A stretch of 64,000 nt of DNA from contig NZ_BJXV01000001.1 in the NCBI RefSeq assembly GCF_007991175.1, positions 372,001 through 436,000 on the forward strand, written 5' to 3'. Under the pieces are notes generated by a model, which was not told the origin of the DNA, ran no database searches, and saw only the letters and a list, made by a program, of their open reading frames with translations. The stretch is from Halovibrio variabilis (lineage in GTDB: Bacteria; Pseudomonadota; Gammaproteobacteria; Pseudomonadales; Halomonadaceae). How positions within the stretch are numbered: the stretch's first letter is position 1; the number at the start of each line of letters is the position of its first letter. Made by a program: the position numbers and the translations under genes. This document shows, in pieces, positions 53,808-64,000 of this stretch.

Positions 53808-56231
53808 ATGAAGCAGCAACAAGGTGCAGCGTTAGTGATTGTTATGGCGCTTCTCTCGGGCGCGTTGATGTTAGGTATGTCAGGTATGCAGAGTGCGTTG
53901 ATTGATGAGCGTTTGGCAGGTAATTATCGAGCCTCGACGCAGGCTCAGATGACATCAGACAGCATATTAGCCGCCTTAGCCAGTGATTCAAACCAGGCTT
54001 CCCGTGAAAGCTATCTTGCTGAGCGCCTTGAAATGGGTGGCGGAAAACTGCAGGGGGTTGAGCTAGCAGGAGTTTTAAGAGACCGTACGTTAAATGATTT
54101 TATTAATGATTTGCTTCCTGGCAATTTTGCAGAGCTAGAAGAGAGTGAGCAGGATGCTATAAAAAGAGATCTATTAACCAATCTAGAATTAACTTTTGAA
54201 GTTAATACACAAGATAAAACAGTCACCATCACATCACGTGATCGAGGTTTACGTAATAGTGCACTACGTGATTCATCGGTTGTTTACCGCTATAATATTG
54301 AGAAGACAGACGGCGAAGGCCTGTTAAGTGAGGGTGTCATCACCTGCTATGGCGCTAATTTGCAAGGTGGAGGAGGCGTTGCAATTGATAGTTTTGATTC
54401 TCGGAAAGGTGCCTATGGTGTTGGGAAGAATAGCGGTGGAAAGGCTTCACTGATAGCTCTCCATGAAAATAGCGATTTACTTTTTAATATGGGGAGTGCG
54501 CCAGGAGTAACAGGTGATATTTATTCTGCAGGTCGAATAGAAGTAAATAATACAATGCCTATTGATGGTAATGTCTATGCGGTTGGGGATGTATCACTTG
54601 AGGGGAACAGTGCATTAATAACAGGCAGTTTATATTCTGAGAATAATGTGTTCTTTCGGGTAGGAACACGGGTGGATGGCGATGTTTTTGCAAATAATAG
54701 TATTCAAGTGTTGGGTAATTGGGGGGGAGTAAATGCATTGCAGCCAGATGGCAGCATTAGAGCAGATACATCCTACGCAATTGGTGGCGGTGCGACATCT
54801 CCAAATATTTATACAGAGATAGGAAATAGAGTTGAAGGGGAGATAAGCAACCGAAACCCAGATGTTGATTTTGAAAGTTTTTTAAGTGAGGGGTTGAAGA
54901 TTGTCAGAGAGAATGAAGCTTGTCCAGAGTACGGTTTGGGTCAGTTTTACGAAGATTACCAGTTTAGCAGTAATCCGAAAAATGTTGACGCGGTGAGTAA
55001 TAATGGTCCAACAAGTTCAGATGTGCTAGGTGAATCTAAGAATGTTAACGGATTTGAAGTTTTCCACGTTAATCGCTTGAAGATAGGTGGTAATGGTCTA
55101 GTCTTAGAAGAGCCGACTATAATCATTGCGGATTCAAATGTGGCTTTAGAGCTTTGGGGTGACGCTAATGCCATTACATTACGTGATGGCGCAGCTTTAC
55201 GTATAGTTTCAAAAGGAAAGGTCTCTTTGAAAGGGTCTAACGTTTTTGATATGAATGGTTTCGACCCGGTTGTTGATGTAGGTGGGAGGTCTATCCCGGC
55301 ATTCTCATTTATCTCGCTATATGAAGGTACTGGTAATGCTATCGATATGGCATCCGATGGTGATATGTATGGCGAGCTGTTAGCGCCATCTGGAGGTGTA
55401 AATATTACCGGCTCAGCACGTTTAATGGGACGTGTTTTTTCAAATATACTCAATCTGAGTGGTGGTGGTTCAATACACTATGATCGAGCTTATGCTGATG
55501 TGGCAATCGGGACGATAGCTTCTAACGCACAGTGGTGTAGTTTTGCTGATATATCACCTTTAACTATCGTCAGCCCGGTGGGGCGTTTGAGTTTACCTTC
55601 TTCTCGTGCAGAGTTTAATGGTTCAGAAAAAGTGCCTGATATTACAGTTGCCACTGGCGATGCGGAAAAGTTTTCCAGCGCTAGCACTGCTAATGGGGAT
55701 ATAGTTGAGGGTATCCCAGGTGGTTTATTTGATCGCGGAGAAAGTGCTGAAAACTTCGATAATTTTATCGAGTTACTAAGAAATAAAGCTGATGATACCT
55801 TCAATGGCGTCAGTGGGAATAATGCTGTTTTTGGAAGTATAGGCGATGAAAAAATTACCTTCGTAAATGGCGATGTCGATGCTAATAATGTTTCTGGTGC
55901 AGGAGTTTTGGTAGTAAATGGCAACTATAATGGAGGTGGGAATCCGGCTTTCAACGGGCTAATGATTGTGCTGGGTAACTTTACTCAAAAAGGGGGTGGT
56001 GGAAGCGATTTTAATGGTGGGTTACTGATCGCTCCGTACAGCCGTAATGAAATGGAGTTTAGTCCAGCCAATATTGAATTTAGCGGTGGAGGAAGCAACG
56101 ATTTTAACTATAATGAGCAGGTGCTAAGAACTGCGTTCAACTTACTGAATGAAGATGAGAAAGAAAGTTGGGGAAGTTGTGGCGTTCCTAGTGATGGATT
56201 GATTACATGGTCGTTAATTGATTGGCAATGA
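53808..56231 (+). CDS. Large PilX-like pilus protein with beta-rich C-terminal region
   Basis: An 807-residue protein. The N-terminus (MKQQQGAALVIVMALLSGALMLGM, then QSALIDERLAGNYRAS) is that of PilX, normally 150-200 residues long. Here more than 600 further residues follow, from about residue 180. They are rich in Gly, Asn, Ser and Val, with repeated G-D-V/G-N-V steps (DGNVYAVGDVSLEGNSALITGSL; RVDGDVFANNSIQVLGN) that suggest a beta-helix or bactofilin-like polymer fold. The end is GSDFNGGLLIAPYSRN. No pilY1 follows. It may replace PilY1 as tip adhesin. Base composition is A+T-richer than in neighbours. Confidence 0.8.
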   Translation: MKQQQGAALVIVMALLSGALMLGMSGMQSALIDERLAGNYRASTQAQMTSDSILAALASDSNQASRESYLAERLEMGGGKLQGVELAGVLRDRTLNDFINDLLPGNFAELEESEQDAIKRDLLTNLELTFEVNTQDKTVTITSRDRGLRNSALRDSSVVYRYNIEKTDGEGLLSEGVITCYGANLQGGGGVAIDSFDSRKGAYGVGKNSGGKASLIALHENSDLLFNMGSAPGVTGDIYSAGRIEVNNTMPIDGNVYAVGDVSLEGNSALITGSLYSENNVFFRVGTRVDGDVFANNSIQVLGNWGGVNALQPDGSIRADTSYAIGGGATSPNIYTEIGNRVEGEISNRNPDVDFESFLSEGLKIVRENEACPEYGLGQFYEDYQFSSNPKNVDAVSNNGPTSSDVLGESKNVNGFEVFHVNRLKIGGNGLVLEEPTIIIADSNVALELWGDANAITLRDGAALRIVSKGKVSLKGSNVFDMNGFDPVVDVGGRSIPAFSFISLYEGTGNAIDMASDGDMYGELLAPSGGVNITGSARLMGRVFSNILNLSGGGSIHYDRAYADVAIGTIASNAQWCSFADISPLTIVSPVGRLSLPSSRAEFNGSEKVPDITVATGDAEKFSSASTANGDIVEGIPGGLFDRGESAENFDNFIELLRNKADDTFNGVSGNNAVFGSIGDEKITFVNGDVDANNVSGAGVLVVNGNYNGGGNPAFNGLMIVLGNFTQKGGGGSDFNGGLLIAPYSRNEMEFSPANIEFSGGGSNDFNYNEQVLRTAFNLLNEDEKESWGSCGVPSDGLITWSLIDWQ

Positions 56232-56298
56232 TGTGATCCGTTCGCCACGTGCCCGAGTGCACGTTATCATAGCGGTATTTGCCGAAGAGCCTAAAACC

Positions 56299-57321
56299 AT
56301 GAGCCAGACCGCCAAAACCCGTGTCCTTACCGGTATCACTACCACTGGCACCCCCCATCTTGGTAACTACGTGGGGGCGATTAAACCCGCTATTGAGGCG
56401 AGCCAAGACCCCAGTGTGCAGTCGTTCTATTTTATGGCGGACTACCACGCCCTGATCAAGTGCCCCGACCCCAAGCGGGTGCAGGAATCGCGCCTGGAAA
56501 TTGCTGCCACGTGGCTGGCGCTGGGGCTGGATACCGACAATGCCATTTTCTATCGTCAGTCGGATATCGCGGAAATCCCCGAGCTTACCTGGATGCTCTC
56601 CTGCGTGTGTGCCAAGGGCCTGATGAACCGCGCCCATGCCTACAAAGCCGCCGTTGCAGAAAACGAAGAGGCTGAGAACCAAGACGCTGATAAAGGCATC
56701 ACCATGGGGCTGTTTGGCTACCCTGTGCTGATGGCTGCAGACATTTTAATGTTCAATGCCAACAAGGTGCCGGTAGGGCGCGACCAAATTCAGCATATCG
56801 AAATGGCCCGCGATATTGCCGGGCGCTTTAACCACCTTTACAAAGGCCAGCACTTTGTTCTCCCTGAGGCGGTGGTAGACGACAAGATACAGCTGCTGAA
56901 CGGCTTGGACGGTCGGAAGATGTCCAAAAGCTACGACAATACGATTCCGCTGTTTGCCCCCGAGAAAAAGCTACAGAAGCTGGTACGTAAGATTAAGACT
57001 AACTCCCTGGAGCCTGGTGAGCCGAAGGACCCCGACACCTGCACGCTGTTCCAAATTTATTCAGCCTTTGCCGCCGCAGAAGAGACCGCGAGTTTACGCG
57101 AGCAGTATGCCAACGGCATTGGCTGGGGCGATGCTAAAAATCAGGTATTTGCATACTTGAATGCTCACTTGAGCGCCCCCCGTGAACGCTACAATGCACT
57201 GATGCAAGACCCCGCTCATATTGAAGCGGTGCTGCAAAAAGGTGCTGAACGGGCGCGGGAAGAGGCGGCAGTGAGAATGGATCGTTTGCGCTCAGCGGTT
57301 GGCTTGGGGCGGTTCGTTTAA
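56299..57321 (+). CDS. trpS: Tryptophanyl-tRNA synthetase
   Basis: A 340-residue class I synthetase. TTTGTPHLGNYVGAIKP holds the HIGH-equivalent (HLGN), GRKMSKSYDN the KMSKS motif, and VPVGRDQIQHIEMARDIA the family signature. ATG 56299 with GAAGAG nine bases upstream is preferred to a longer in-frame start at 56218 that would overlap the pilX-like gene. It is a housekeeping gene not functionally tied to the pilin operon. Confidence 0.96.
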   Translation: MSQTAKTRVLTGITTTGTPHLGNYVGAIKPAIEASQDPSVQSFYFMADYHALIKCPDPKRVQESRLEIAATWLALGLDTDNAIFYRQSDIAEIPELTWMLSCVCAKGLMNRAHAYKAAVAENEEAENQDADKGITMGLFGYPVLMAADILMFNANKVPVGRDQIQHIEMARDIAGRFNHLYKGQHFVLPEAVVDDKIQLLNGLDGRKMSKSYDNTIPLFAPEKKLQKLVRKIKTNSLEPGEPKDPDTCTLFQIYSAFAAAEETASLREQYANGIGWGDAKNQVFAYLNAHLSAPRERYNALMQDPAHIEAVLQKGAERAREEAAVRMDRLRSAVGLGRFV

Positions 57322-57378
57322 ACCCCGAGTCTTGGCAATGCCAGTAGCAACACGTCTGTAATGAAACAGCTGTAATAA

Positions 57379-57407
57379 CGAAGCCTCTTCCGCCGGAAGG
57401 GGCTTCG
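57379..57407 (+). terminator. Hairpin after trpS
   Basis: CGAAGCCTCTTCC and GGAAGGGGCTTCG form a 13-bp stem with one G-T pair and a 3-base loop. It is followed by CTGGTTTT, a weak T-tail, so it is a probable terminator. Confidence 0.65.
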
Positions 57408-57529
57408 CTGGTTTTGGGCGTGCGGCAGAAGCAGGCTAATGTTCTATAGTGCGTGTCACACAGGTCAAGCACGTTCACCTTTTTGACAACCGCTTGGCGA
57501 TAGCAAAGCACCGACAAAGGAAATACGTA

Positions 57530-58543
57530 ATGCGATCGACGTACCGACATCAGGTATTTACCGAGTGTGCTTTGATTGTATTAACGTTGATGGTTGTTGC
57601 GTTAGTGCTTTGGCAGCTTGTTGGCCTGCTGGTGTTAATTTTTGGGGCAGTGGTAGGCGCCTGTGTGTTGCAAACGTGCATGACACCGCTTTTAAGGCGA
57701 GGCGTGCCACGTTGGTTAGCGCTTTTAACGGTGTTAATTGTGTTAACCCTGACGCTAGCCTTAGTTAGCTGGGCATTTGGCGCGCAGGTGTCTGCTGAGC
57801 TGGAATCGCTAACTACCTTGATACCCGATGCGTGGCAACAGCTGCAGGAACGCTTGGAAGGAACACAGCTAGCGCCATTGTTTAATAATGCCGCCGAGCG
57901 GGCAGCTAGCCTGTTAGGCAACGGTATTTCTCAGGTCGGGATGGTCGTGGTCTCGATGGGAGGCAGTATCGTCAGCTTCTTCGCGCTTATTGTCGGTATG
58001 GTTTATTTTGCTGCACAGCCTGGCCTTTATCGCCGTGGTTTATTGCTACTGGCGCCGATTAAAAACCGGCCACGTTTGGCTGAGGCGCTGGATGAAAGCG
58101 GCAAGGCGCTGCGGTTTTGGCTGGGTGGGCAGTTGGTCGCTATGGTGGTAACCGGGCTATTAGTGGGGGTGAGCATGTGGCTGTTAGGCGTGCCAGCCCC
58201 GCTGGGCTTGGGGCTGATTGCTGGCCTACTGGACTTTGTGCCCTTGGTGGGTCCGCTCATCGCCGCTATCCCGGCGCTGTTACTTGCCTTCACGGTAAGT
58301 CCTCAAACCACGCTGTTGGTACTGATCGTGTATACGATTATTCAGCAAATAGAGGGCAATATTTTGCAACCGCTGGTACAGCAGCGCGCCGTTCACCTGC
58401 CTCCGGCGCTGCTGCTATTTTCGCTGTTTGCGGCAAGCACGCTGTTTGGCGTGGCCGGGTTAATATTGGCCGCGCCGCTAACGGTGGTGGTGTTTGTATT
58501 GGTTAACCGCCTTTACGTCACCCGCGAAGAAGAAACGCAGTAG
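57530..58543 (+). CDS. AI-2E family transporter (YdiK/TqsA-type permease)
   Basis: A 337-residue membrane protein of the AI-2E exporter family with about eight helices. PLLRRGVPRWLALLTVLIVL and the C-terminal NILQPLVQQRAVHLPPALLLFSLFAASTLFGVAGLILAAPL split over two segments are the characteristic motifs. ATG 57530 has AAGGAAA eight bases upstream; an earlier GTG-type frame extension is rejected. The name comes from one member implicated in autoinducer-2 export; most members have unknown or ion/proton-linked functions. Confidence 0.9.
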   Translation: MRSTYRHQVFTECALIVLTLMVVALVLWQLVGLLVLIFGAVVGACVLQTCMTPLLRRGVPRWLALLTVLIVLTLTLALVSWAFGAQVSAELESLTTLIPDAWQQLQERLEGTQLAPLFNNAAERAASLLGNGISQVGMVVVSMGGSIVSFFALIVGMVYFAAQPGLYRRGLLLLAPIKNRPRLAEALDESGKALRFWLGGQLVAMVVTGLLVGVSMWLLGVPAPLGLGLIAGLLDFVPLVGPLIAAIPALLLAFTVSPQTTLLVLIVYTIIQQIEGNILQPLVQQRAVHLPPALLLFSLFAASTLFGVAGLILAAPLTVVVFVLVNRLYVTREEETQ

Positions 58544-58685
58544 CTAGATCAAAACGTAATAAACACCGCAATATAAATAATTGTACGATCTTTAGTGCCA
58601 GGGTTAAGCTTGTGTGCATTATTCACGCTGGTTAAGACGCCTACGCCGGTAGGTATCTTATTGCTCAAGCTTAAAAGGTGGCTCT

Positions 58686-59897
58686 ATGTCGACAAACTCT
58701 GTTGCTAAACCCGCAAGCTATCGCGTGCCACTGATCGCGACGGCGGCGATTGTGCTGGGCGCGTTGCTGGTGGGCGTGGTGTTTGACGCCAATACGGGCC
58801 TGCTGATGATTGTCGGTGGGCTGTTTGGTATGGCGCTTTATCACGCTGCGTTTGGCTTTACCTCGGCGTGGCGCGTGTTTATTACCGAGCGGCGCGGGCG
58901 CGGCTTACGCGCCCAGATGGTCATGCTGGCGATTGCCGTGGTGCTATTTTTCCCTGCCTTGGGGGCGGGCACACTGTTTGGTAGTGAAGTGTCGGGCTTT
59001 GTGGCGCCCATTGGTATCTCTGTGCTGGTAGGGGCGTTTCTGTTCGGATTAGGTATGCAGTTGGGCGGTGGCTGCGCCTCTGGCACGCTGTTCACGGCGG
59101 GAGGTGGCAATGCACGAATGCTAATTACCCTGCTGTTCTTCATCGTTGGCTCGGTCATTGGCTCGGCGCATTTTGCCTGGTGGCAAAGTTTTCCTGCCTT
59201 TCAGCCAATCTCGCTGGTCAATGTCGCTGGGGTTGGCGGTGGGATCGCGATTAGCTTAGTGCTGTTTGCAGCCATTGCTGCGTTTACATGGGTGATGGAG
59301 AAGCGTCGCCATGGTCAGTTAGAGCAGGCGCCAGCGGTCAATAAACACGGCTACCAGCGTTGGTTAACAGGCCCCTGGCCGCTAGTCGCGGGTGCCGTGG
59401 CGTTGGCGCTACTCAATTTTGCTACCTTGGCGTTGGCAGGCCGCCCTTGGGGGATTACCTCTGCGTTTGCACTATGGGGCGCAAAAGTGTTTGAACTCGT
59501 CGGCGGCGATGTGAGCCAGTGGGGCTATTGGCAGGCGCCGGGTAATGCAGCGGCTCTACAAGCCAGCGTTTGGAACGACATCACCACGGTCATGAACGTT
59601 GGGATTATGCTGGGCGCACTGGCCGCTGCCAGCTTGGCCGGTCGTTTTGCGCCTAACTTTAAAATCCCTTTGCGGTCTGTCCTGGCGGCGGTCCTCGGCG
59701 GCCTCATGCTGGGCTATGGGGCGCGCTTGGCGTTTGGTTGCAATATCGGTGCGTATTTCAGCGGTATTGCCTCGGGCAGCCTGCACGGCTGGGTATGGCT
59801 GGTCGCCGCGTTTGCGGGCAACATGCTCGGCGTTAAATTGCGGCCGTTTTTCTTTGCGGGCACAAAAGGCCCTAAGCCAAGCGCAAAAACTGCCTGA
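58686..59897 (+). CDS. YeeE/YedE family sulfur transporter-like membrane protein
   Basis: A 403-residue membrane protein with about ten helices and both conserved cysteine motifs of the family: GMQLGGGCASGTLFTAGGG in the first half and ARLAFGCNIGAYFSGIASGSLHGW in the second. Members related to TsuA import thiosulfate through these cysteines. AAAAGGTGG precedes the ATG. No sulfurtransferase (TusA-like) gene is adjacent. Thiosulfate uptake is inferred. Confidence 0.92.
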   Translation: MSTNSVAKPASYRVPLIATAAIVLGALLVGVVFDANTGLLMIVGGLFGMALYHAAFGFTSAWRVFITERRGRGLRAQMVMLAIAVVLFFPALGAGTLFGSEVSGFVAPIGISVLVGAFLFGLGMQLGGGCASGTLFTAGGGNARMLITLLFFIVGSVIGSAHFAWWQSFPAFQPISLVNVAGVGGGIAISLVLFAAIAAFTWVMEKRRHGQLEQAPAVNKHGYQRWLTGPWPLVAGAVALALLNFATLALAGRPWGITSAFALWGAKVFELVGGDVSQWGYWQAPGNAAALQASVWNDITTVMNVGIMLGALAAASLAGRFAPNFKIPLRSVLAAVLGGLMLGYGARLAFGCNIGAYFSGIASGSLHGWVWLVAAFAGNMLGVKLRPFFFAGTKGPKPSAKTA

Positions 59898-59918
59898 TTT
59901 AGCGTTAAAATACCCTTG

Positions 59919-59957
59919 AAGCCTCGGTTTTTAATACCCTTAAACCGAGGCGTTTTT
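59919..59957 (+). terminator. Rho-independent terminator after the YeeE gene
   Basis: GCCTCGGTTT (59921-59930) and AAACCGAGGC (59942-59951) form a 10-bp stem followed by GTTTTT. It separates the YeeE gene from the malic enzyme gene. Confidence 0.88.
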
Positions 59958-60074
59958 ATATCTTCGTGGTCGCTCTCTTCCACTTTTGTCGCAGTTGCAT
60001 GTTACATTACCCCAGCCGCTGCATACGCCCTAGGTTGCTGCATTGCAACAGAAATTGATAAAAAGAGAGTGCTT

Positions 60075-61754
60075 ATGACTACCCAGAGTAGACGCCCCTT
60101 ATACCTTCCTTACGCCGGTCCTTCTTTGCTCGAAATGCCGCTATTGAACAAAGGCAGCGCGTTTACTCAGCAGGAGCGCCTGGCGTTTAACCTGATTGGT
60201 TTACTGCCGCAAAAGGTAGAAACGATCGAGGATCAGCTAGAGCGTGTCTATCGCCAGTATCAGCTGTGTCACAGTGACCTTGAGAAGCACATTCATCTGC
60301 GCGCCATTCAAGATGACAACGAAACGCTCTACTTCCGTATGGTTTCCCAGCATCTTGAAGAGATGCTGCCGATTATTTATACCCCCACGGTCGGTCAGGC
60401 GTGTCAGGAATTCTCCAATATCTACCGTAATCACCGCGGCTTGTTTGTCAGCTACCCGGACCGCGAGCACATGGATGATATCCTGCGCAGCGCCACCAAA
60501 GATAACGTTAAAGTGATTGTCGTGACCGACGGCGAGCGCATTCTAGGCTTGGGCGACCAGGGCATTGGGGGAATGGGCATCCCGATCGGTAAGCTGGCGC
60601 TGTACACCGCCTGTGGCGGCATTAGCCCCGCCTACACACTGCCGATCATGATCGATGTCGGCACCAACAACAAAGCGCTGCTGGATGACCCCATGTACAT
60701 GGGCTGGCGCCACGAGCGGGTTGGGCAGGAAGATTATGACGCCTTTATGGACGAGTTTATCGCTGCCGTGAAGCGTCGCTGGCCTAACGTCCTGCTGCAG
60801 TTTGAGGACTTTGCCCAGGCCAATGCGGTGCCGCTGCTAGAACGTTACCGCAATGAGCTTTGCTGTTTTAATGATGACGTGCAAGGTACCGCCTCGGTGG
60901 TGGTGGGGACGCTGATGGCCGCTTGCCAAGCCCGTGAAGAAACTATCGCTGACCAGCGCGTGGTGTTTGTGGGGGGTGGGTCGGCAGGCTGCGGGATTGC
61001 CGAGCAAGTGGTGGTGTCGATGGAAGCCGAAGGGCTCACCGAAAGCGAAGCACGATCGCGCATTTATATTGTCGATCGCGATGGTTTGATGACCAACGAT
61101 CAAGCTTGGCAACGCGATTTCCAGCGCCGTTTAGCCCACGATTCCTCGTTAGTGGCGCAGTGGAACGGCCAGGGCTTGGAAGAGACGATTGCTCAGGTCA
61201 AGCCGACGGTGTTGATTGGCGTCTGCGGCCAGCGCGGTATTTTTACCGAGCAAGTGGTGCGCACGATGCATGCGGGCTGCGAGCACCCGGTGATCATGCC
61301 GCTGTCTAACCCCACGTCTCAAGCGGAAGCCGTGCCCGAAGATGTCATTCGCTGGACCGATGGACAGGCGCTTGTGGCCACCGGCAGCCCCTTCCCGCCG
61401 GTGGTTTACAACGGCCGCACTTATCCGATTGCCCAGTGCAATAACGCTTATATTTTCCCAGGCATTGGGTTGGGCGTCATTGCCGCTAGTGCCAACCGCG
61501 TCACCGACGAAATGCTGATGAGCGCCTCGCGCGCGCTGGCCCGTGAAGCGCCGTTGGTCAAAGAGGGCAAGGGCGCACTGCTGCCGCCGCTGTCGCGTAT
61601 TCGCGATATCAGCAAGTCGATTGCTTTTGAAGTGGCCGCTCAGGCACAGCAAAACGGCGTGGCGTTAAAAACCAGCGGTACCACGTTGCGGGAGCTGATT
61701 GAAAAGGCTTCCTGGTCGCCGGACTATCGCACCTACCGTCGTCGGGCGTTTTAA
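60075..61754 (+). CDS. maeA: NAD-dependent malic enzyme
   Basis: A 559-residue enzyme that oxidatively decarboxylates malate to pyruvate and CO2. [17 protein letters not shown] holds the catalytic Tyr, [30 protein letters not shown] is the malate-site region (split in the family pattern), [14 protein letters not shown] the metal site, and [15 protein letters not shown] the nucleotide fold. Length and motifs match E. coli MaeA/SfcA (565 residues) rather than the MaeB type with a phosphotransacetylase domain. ATG 60075, with AGAGAG upstream, is preferred to a 53-residue longer frame. Confidence 0.95.
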   Translation: MTTQSRRPLYLPYAGPSLLEMPLLNKGSAFTQQERLAFNLIGLLPQKVETIEDQLERVYRQYQLCHSDLEKHIHLRAIQDDNETLYFRMVSQHLEEMLPIIYTPTVGQACQEFSNIYRNHRGLFVSYPDREHMDDILRSATKDNVKVIVVTDGERILGLGDQGIGGMGIPIGKLALYTACGGISPAYTLPIMIDVGTNNKALLDDPMYMGWRHERVGQEDYDAFMDEFIAAVKRRWPNVLLQFEDFAQANAVPLLERYRNELCCFNDDVQGTASVVVGTLMAACQAREETIADQRVVFVGGGSAGCGIAEQVVVSMEAEGLTESEARSRIYIVDRDGLMTNDQAWQRDFQRRLAHDSSLVAQWNGQGLEETIAQVKPTVLIGVCGQRGIFTEQVVRTMHAGCEHPVIMPLSNPTSQAEAVPEDVIRWTDGQALVATGSPFPPVVYNGRTYPIAQCNNAYIFPGIGLGVIAASANRVTDEMLMSASRALAREAPLVKEGKGALLPPLSRIRDISKSIAFEVAAQAQQNGVALKTSGTTLRELIEKASWSPDYRTYRRRAF

Positions 61755-61766
61755 CAAAAGAAAACC

Positions 61767-61793
61767 AAAAAAAGCCCCCACCGAGGTGGGGGC
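61767..61793 (-). terminator. Rho-independent terminator of the aconitase gene
   Basis: GCCCCCACC (61774-61782) and GGTGGGGGC (61785-61793) form a 9-bp stem. The run of A just before it (61767-61773) becomes a T-tail on the minus strand, so it terminates the aconitase transcript. On the plus strand no T-run follows, and it may only slow the malic enzyme transcript. Confidence 0.85.
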
Positions 61794-61819
61794 ATGCAAG
61801 CATTGGTAGGTTTGATCCT

Positions 61820-64000
61820 TCAGGCTGCGCCGATCATCTTGCGCAGCACGTAGTGAAGGATACCACCGTGACGATAGTAAGCCAGCTCGTCTGCCGTATC
61901 AATTCGGCACTTGGCTTCAATGCTACGCTCCCCATCGTCGTTTTTGATCACGACGTTGACCGTGCCGCCCGGCGAAAGGTCGCTCAAGCCCGCAATAGAA
62001 ATCTCTTCATCGCCGGTTAAGCCCAGCGTCTGGCGGCTTTCGCCTTCGGCAAACTGCAGCGGCACAACGCCCATGCCAATCAGGTTTGAACGGTGAATAC
62101 GCTCGAAGGATTCGGCGATGACGGCCCGGACCCCCAGTAGGCGGGTGCCTTTGGCCGCCCAGTCCCGCGACGAGCCGGTGCCATACTCTTTGCCGGCAAT
62201 CACGACCAGCGGTTTACCTTCCTCTTTGTACTTCATGGCGGCATCGTAAATGGCCATTTGCTCGCCGCTGGGCACGTGGCGGGTCTCGCCGCCGACCACG
62301 CCATCGAGCATCTCATTTTTGATCCGCACGTTGGCAAAGGTGCCGCGCATCATGACTTCGTGGTTACCCCGGCGTGAACCGTAAGAGTTGAAGTCGACCG
62401 GTTTTACCCCGTTTTCTTGCAGATAGCGCCCAGCGGGGCTGTCGGGCTTAATCGCGCCGGCAGGCGAGATGTGGTCGGTGGTGACCGAGTCGCCCAGCAT
62501 CGCGAGTACCCGGGCACTGTGCACATCCTCAATGGCATCCGGTTCGCGGCCCATGCCTTCAAAGAACGGCGGGTGCTGGATATAGGTGGATTCAGGCCAC
62601 TGGTAAACCTTGCTTTCGGGAACGTTGATCGATTTCCAGACGTCGTCGCCCTCAAACACCTCGCCGTACTCTTTACGGAACATCTCGGTGTTGACCTGCT
62701 CGACGGCGCTGGCAATCTCGGCTTGGCTGGGCCAGATATCTTTTAGGTAGACCGGTTCGCCGTGGCTGTCTTTGCCAAGCGGTTCCTGGGTAAGGTCAAG
62801 CCGAACGTTACCGGCCAGGGCGTAAGCGACCACCAAGGGCGGCGAGGCGAGCCAGTTGGTTTTGACCAACGGATGAATGCGGCCTTCGAAGTTACGGTTG
62901 CCGGAGAGCACCGAGGCCACTGCCAGGTCGCCATCGTTGATGGCTTGCTCAATCTCCTCGGGTAGTGGGCCTGAATTACCAATACAGGTAGTGCAGCCAT
63001 AGCCAACCAGATTAAAGCCCAGAGCGTCTAAGTCGTCGTTTAAATCGGCCGCGGCGAGGTAGTCGGTCACGACTTTGGAGCCAGGCGCTAACGATGTCTT
63101 AACCCACGGCTTGGTAGCTAGGCCTTTTTCCCGGGCCTTACGCGCTAGCAGGCCGGCAGCCATCATTACGCTGGGGTTCGAGGTATTCGTGCACGAGGTA
63201 ATCGCCGCGATCACCACCGCACCAGGGTCAAGGGTGAAGTCGTGGTCATCAACCTTAATGGTTTGGCTATCCTCATGCTTGAAGCTGCGATCAACCCCCA
63301 CGGCGGTTTGACCACCTTCAGAGGCCAATTTGCCATTTTCAGCGGCGCTCGCATTGGTATCTTCGTGCATGAATTTTTCAAACGTTGCCGCCATATCTCG
63401 TAACGCCACGCGGTCTTGGGGGCGCTTGGGACCGGCAAGGCTGGCTTCTACTTCGTTCATATCCAGCTCTAGCGCGTCGCTGAACACCGGCTCATCGTTA
63501 GGCTCGCGCCATAGCCCTTGGGCTTTGCTGTAGGCTTCCACCAGCGCGATCTGCTCGTCTTCGCGACCGGTCAGGCGCATATAGGTGAGCGTTTGATCGT
63601 CGACCGGGAAGAAGCCACAGGTGGCGCCATATTCGGGGGCCATATTGGCAATGGTGGCGCGGTCGGCTACCGGTAGGTCTTTCAAGCCGTCGCCGTAGAA
63701 CTCAACAAATTTACCCACCACGCCTTTTTTACGCAGCATTTCGGTGACGGTCAGCACCAAATCAGTGGCGGTAATACCTTCGCGTAGCTTGCCAGTGAGT
63801 TTGAAACCAATCACTTCGGGGATCAGCATGGAAACCGGCTGGCCCAGCATGGCTGCTTCGGCTTCAATGCCGCCCACGCCCCAGCCGAGCACGCCCAGGC
63901 CGTTGATCATGGTGGTGTGGGAGTCGGTGCCTACGAGGGTGTCGGGGTAGGCAAGGGTCTTGCCGTCTGTGTCCTTGGTCCATACCGTTCTGCCTAAGTA
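61820..64000 (-). CDS. acnA: Aconitate hydratase A (cut by window end)
   Basis: The C-terminal 726 residues of an AcnA-type aconitase, open to the window edge; the complete protein should have about 890-910. It interconverts citrate and isocitrate in the TCA cycle. Cluster cysteines lie in [14 protein letters not shown] and [35 protein letters not shown] and [13 protein letters not shown] are substrate-site and swivel-domain regions, and [12 protein letters not shown] the conserved C-terminal motif. A terminator follows the stop. The gene converges with maeA. Confidence 0.97.
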   Translation of the reverse strand, partial: YLGRTVWTKDTDGKTLAYPDTLVGTDSHTTMINGLGVLGWGVGGIEAEAAMLGQPVSMLIPEVIGFKLTGKLREGITATDLVLTVTEMLRKKGVVGKFVEFYGDGLKDLPVADRATIANMAPEYGATCGFFPVDDQTLTYMRLTGREDEQIALVEAYSKAQGLWREPNDEPVFSDALELDMNEVEASLAGPKRPQDRVALRDMAATFEKFMHEDTNASAAENGKLASEGGQTAVGVDRSFKHEDSQTIKVDDHDFTLDPGAVVIAAITSCTNTSNPSVMMAAGLLARKAREKGLATKPWVKTSLAPGSKVVTDYLAAADLNDDLDALGFNLVGYGCTTCIGNSGPLPEEIEQAINDGDLAVASVLSGNRNFEGRIHPLVKTNWLASPPLVVAYALAGNVRLDLTQEPLGKDSHGEPVYLKDIWPSQAEIASAVEQVNTEMFRKEYGEVFEGDDVWKSINVPESKVYQWPESTYIQHPPFFEGMGREPDAIEDVHSARVLAMLGDSVTTDHISPAGAIKPDSPAGRYLQENGVKPVDFNSYGSRRGNHEVMMRGTFANVRIKNEMLDGVVGGETRHVPSGEQMAIYDAAMKYKEEGKPLVVIAGKEYGTGSSRDWAAKGTRLLGVRAVIAESFERIHRSNLIGMGVVPLQFAEGESRQTLGLTGDEEISIAGLSDLSPGGTVNVVIKNDDGERSIEAKCRIDTADELAYYRHGGILHYVLRKMIGAA

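Noticed and set aside
57449-57529. Upstream extension of the AI-2E family permease
   Set aside because: The 27 added residues are charged and lack a ribosome site; the ATG at 57530 has a good one.
1-64000. CRISPR arrays, tRNA and rRNA genes
   Set aside because: I looked for regularly spaced direct repeats of 25-40 bases and for tRNA-like cloverleaf and CCA ends and saw none; the tandem arrays found have 12-15 bp periods without spacers.

Overview
The window looks like chromosomal DNA of a moderately halophilic gammaproteobacterium, most likely Halomonas or a close relative. The evidence is the high-GC coding style, acidic exported proteins, and the gammaproteobacterial order rpsT - murJ - ribF - ileS - lspA - fkpB - ispH - minor type IV pilins. 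This identification is inferred from gene content; no marker such as 16S rRNA is present.

Layout. 1-10.7 kb is a carbohydrate catabolic island: the end of one ribose-type sugar ABC transporter, an IlvD/Edd sugar-acid dehydratase close to L-arabinonate dehydratases, a ROK repressor, a second complete sugar ABC transporter, a TIM-barrel sugar isomerase/epimerase and a Gfo/Idh/MocA oxidoreductase. A perfect 13-bp palindrome beside the ROK gene, and a degraded copy before the dehydratase, are candidate operators. 10.9-20.8 kb is mixed: a small acidic exported protein with a three-fold repeat, an acyltransferase-like membrane protein, two serine hydrolases of the beta-lactamase superfamily, a parvulin, an ABC-2 exporter, YejK, a TerB-like protein, an ExoD-like and a YqhA-like membrane protein.

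21.2-38.8 kb is the most unusual part. It carries two tandem fliD genes and fliC, each behind a recognisable sigma-28 promoter. Next come a large GT4 glycosyltransferase and an A+T-rich island with a possible second transferase, a broken 4,6-dehydratase gene, an H-NS-like fragment and a TylF-type methyltransferase. A convergent neuB-neuC-neuA set should be sufficient to make CMP-sialic acid from UDP-GlcNAc. The island is scarred by IS4-, IS3-, IS256- and IS1380-like remnants. A nearly intact IS1380-family element abuts the last 17 codons of a second flagellin gene. The simplest reading is a flagellin or surface sialylation locus that has been repeatedly rearranged. Two Rpn-type nuclease genes follow, the second being a duplicate of the tail of the first.

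38.8-64 kb is mostly conserved: a polar amino-acid (probably cystine) ABC transporter, a PAS-GGDEF diguanylate cyclase, rpsT, murJ, ribF, ileS, lspA, fkpB and ispH. Then come five type IV pilin-like genes, ending in an unusually large PilX-like protein with no pilY1 next to it. The window closes with trpS, an AI-2E family permease, a YeeE/YedE transporter, a malic enzyme and a partial aconitase. No rRNA, tRNA or CRISPR array was seen.
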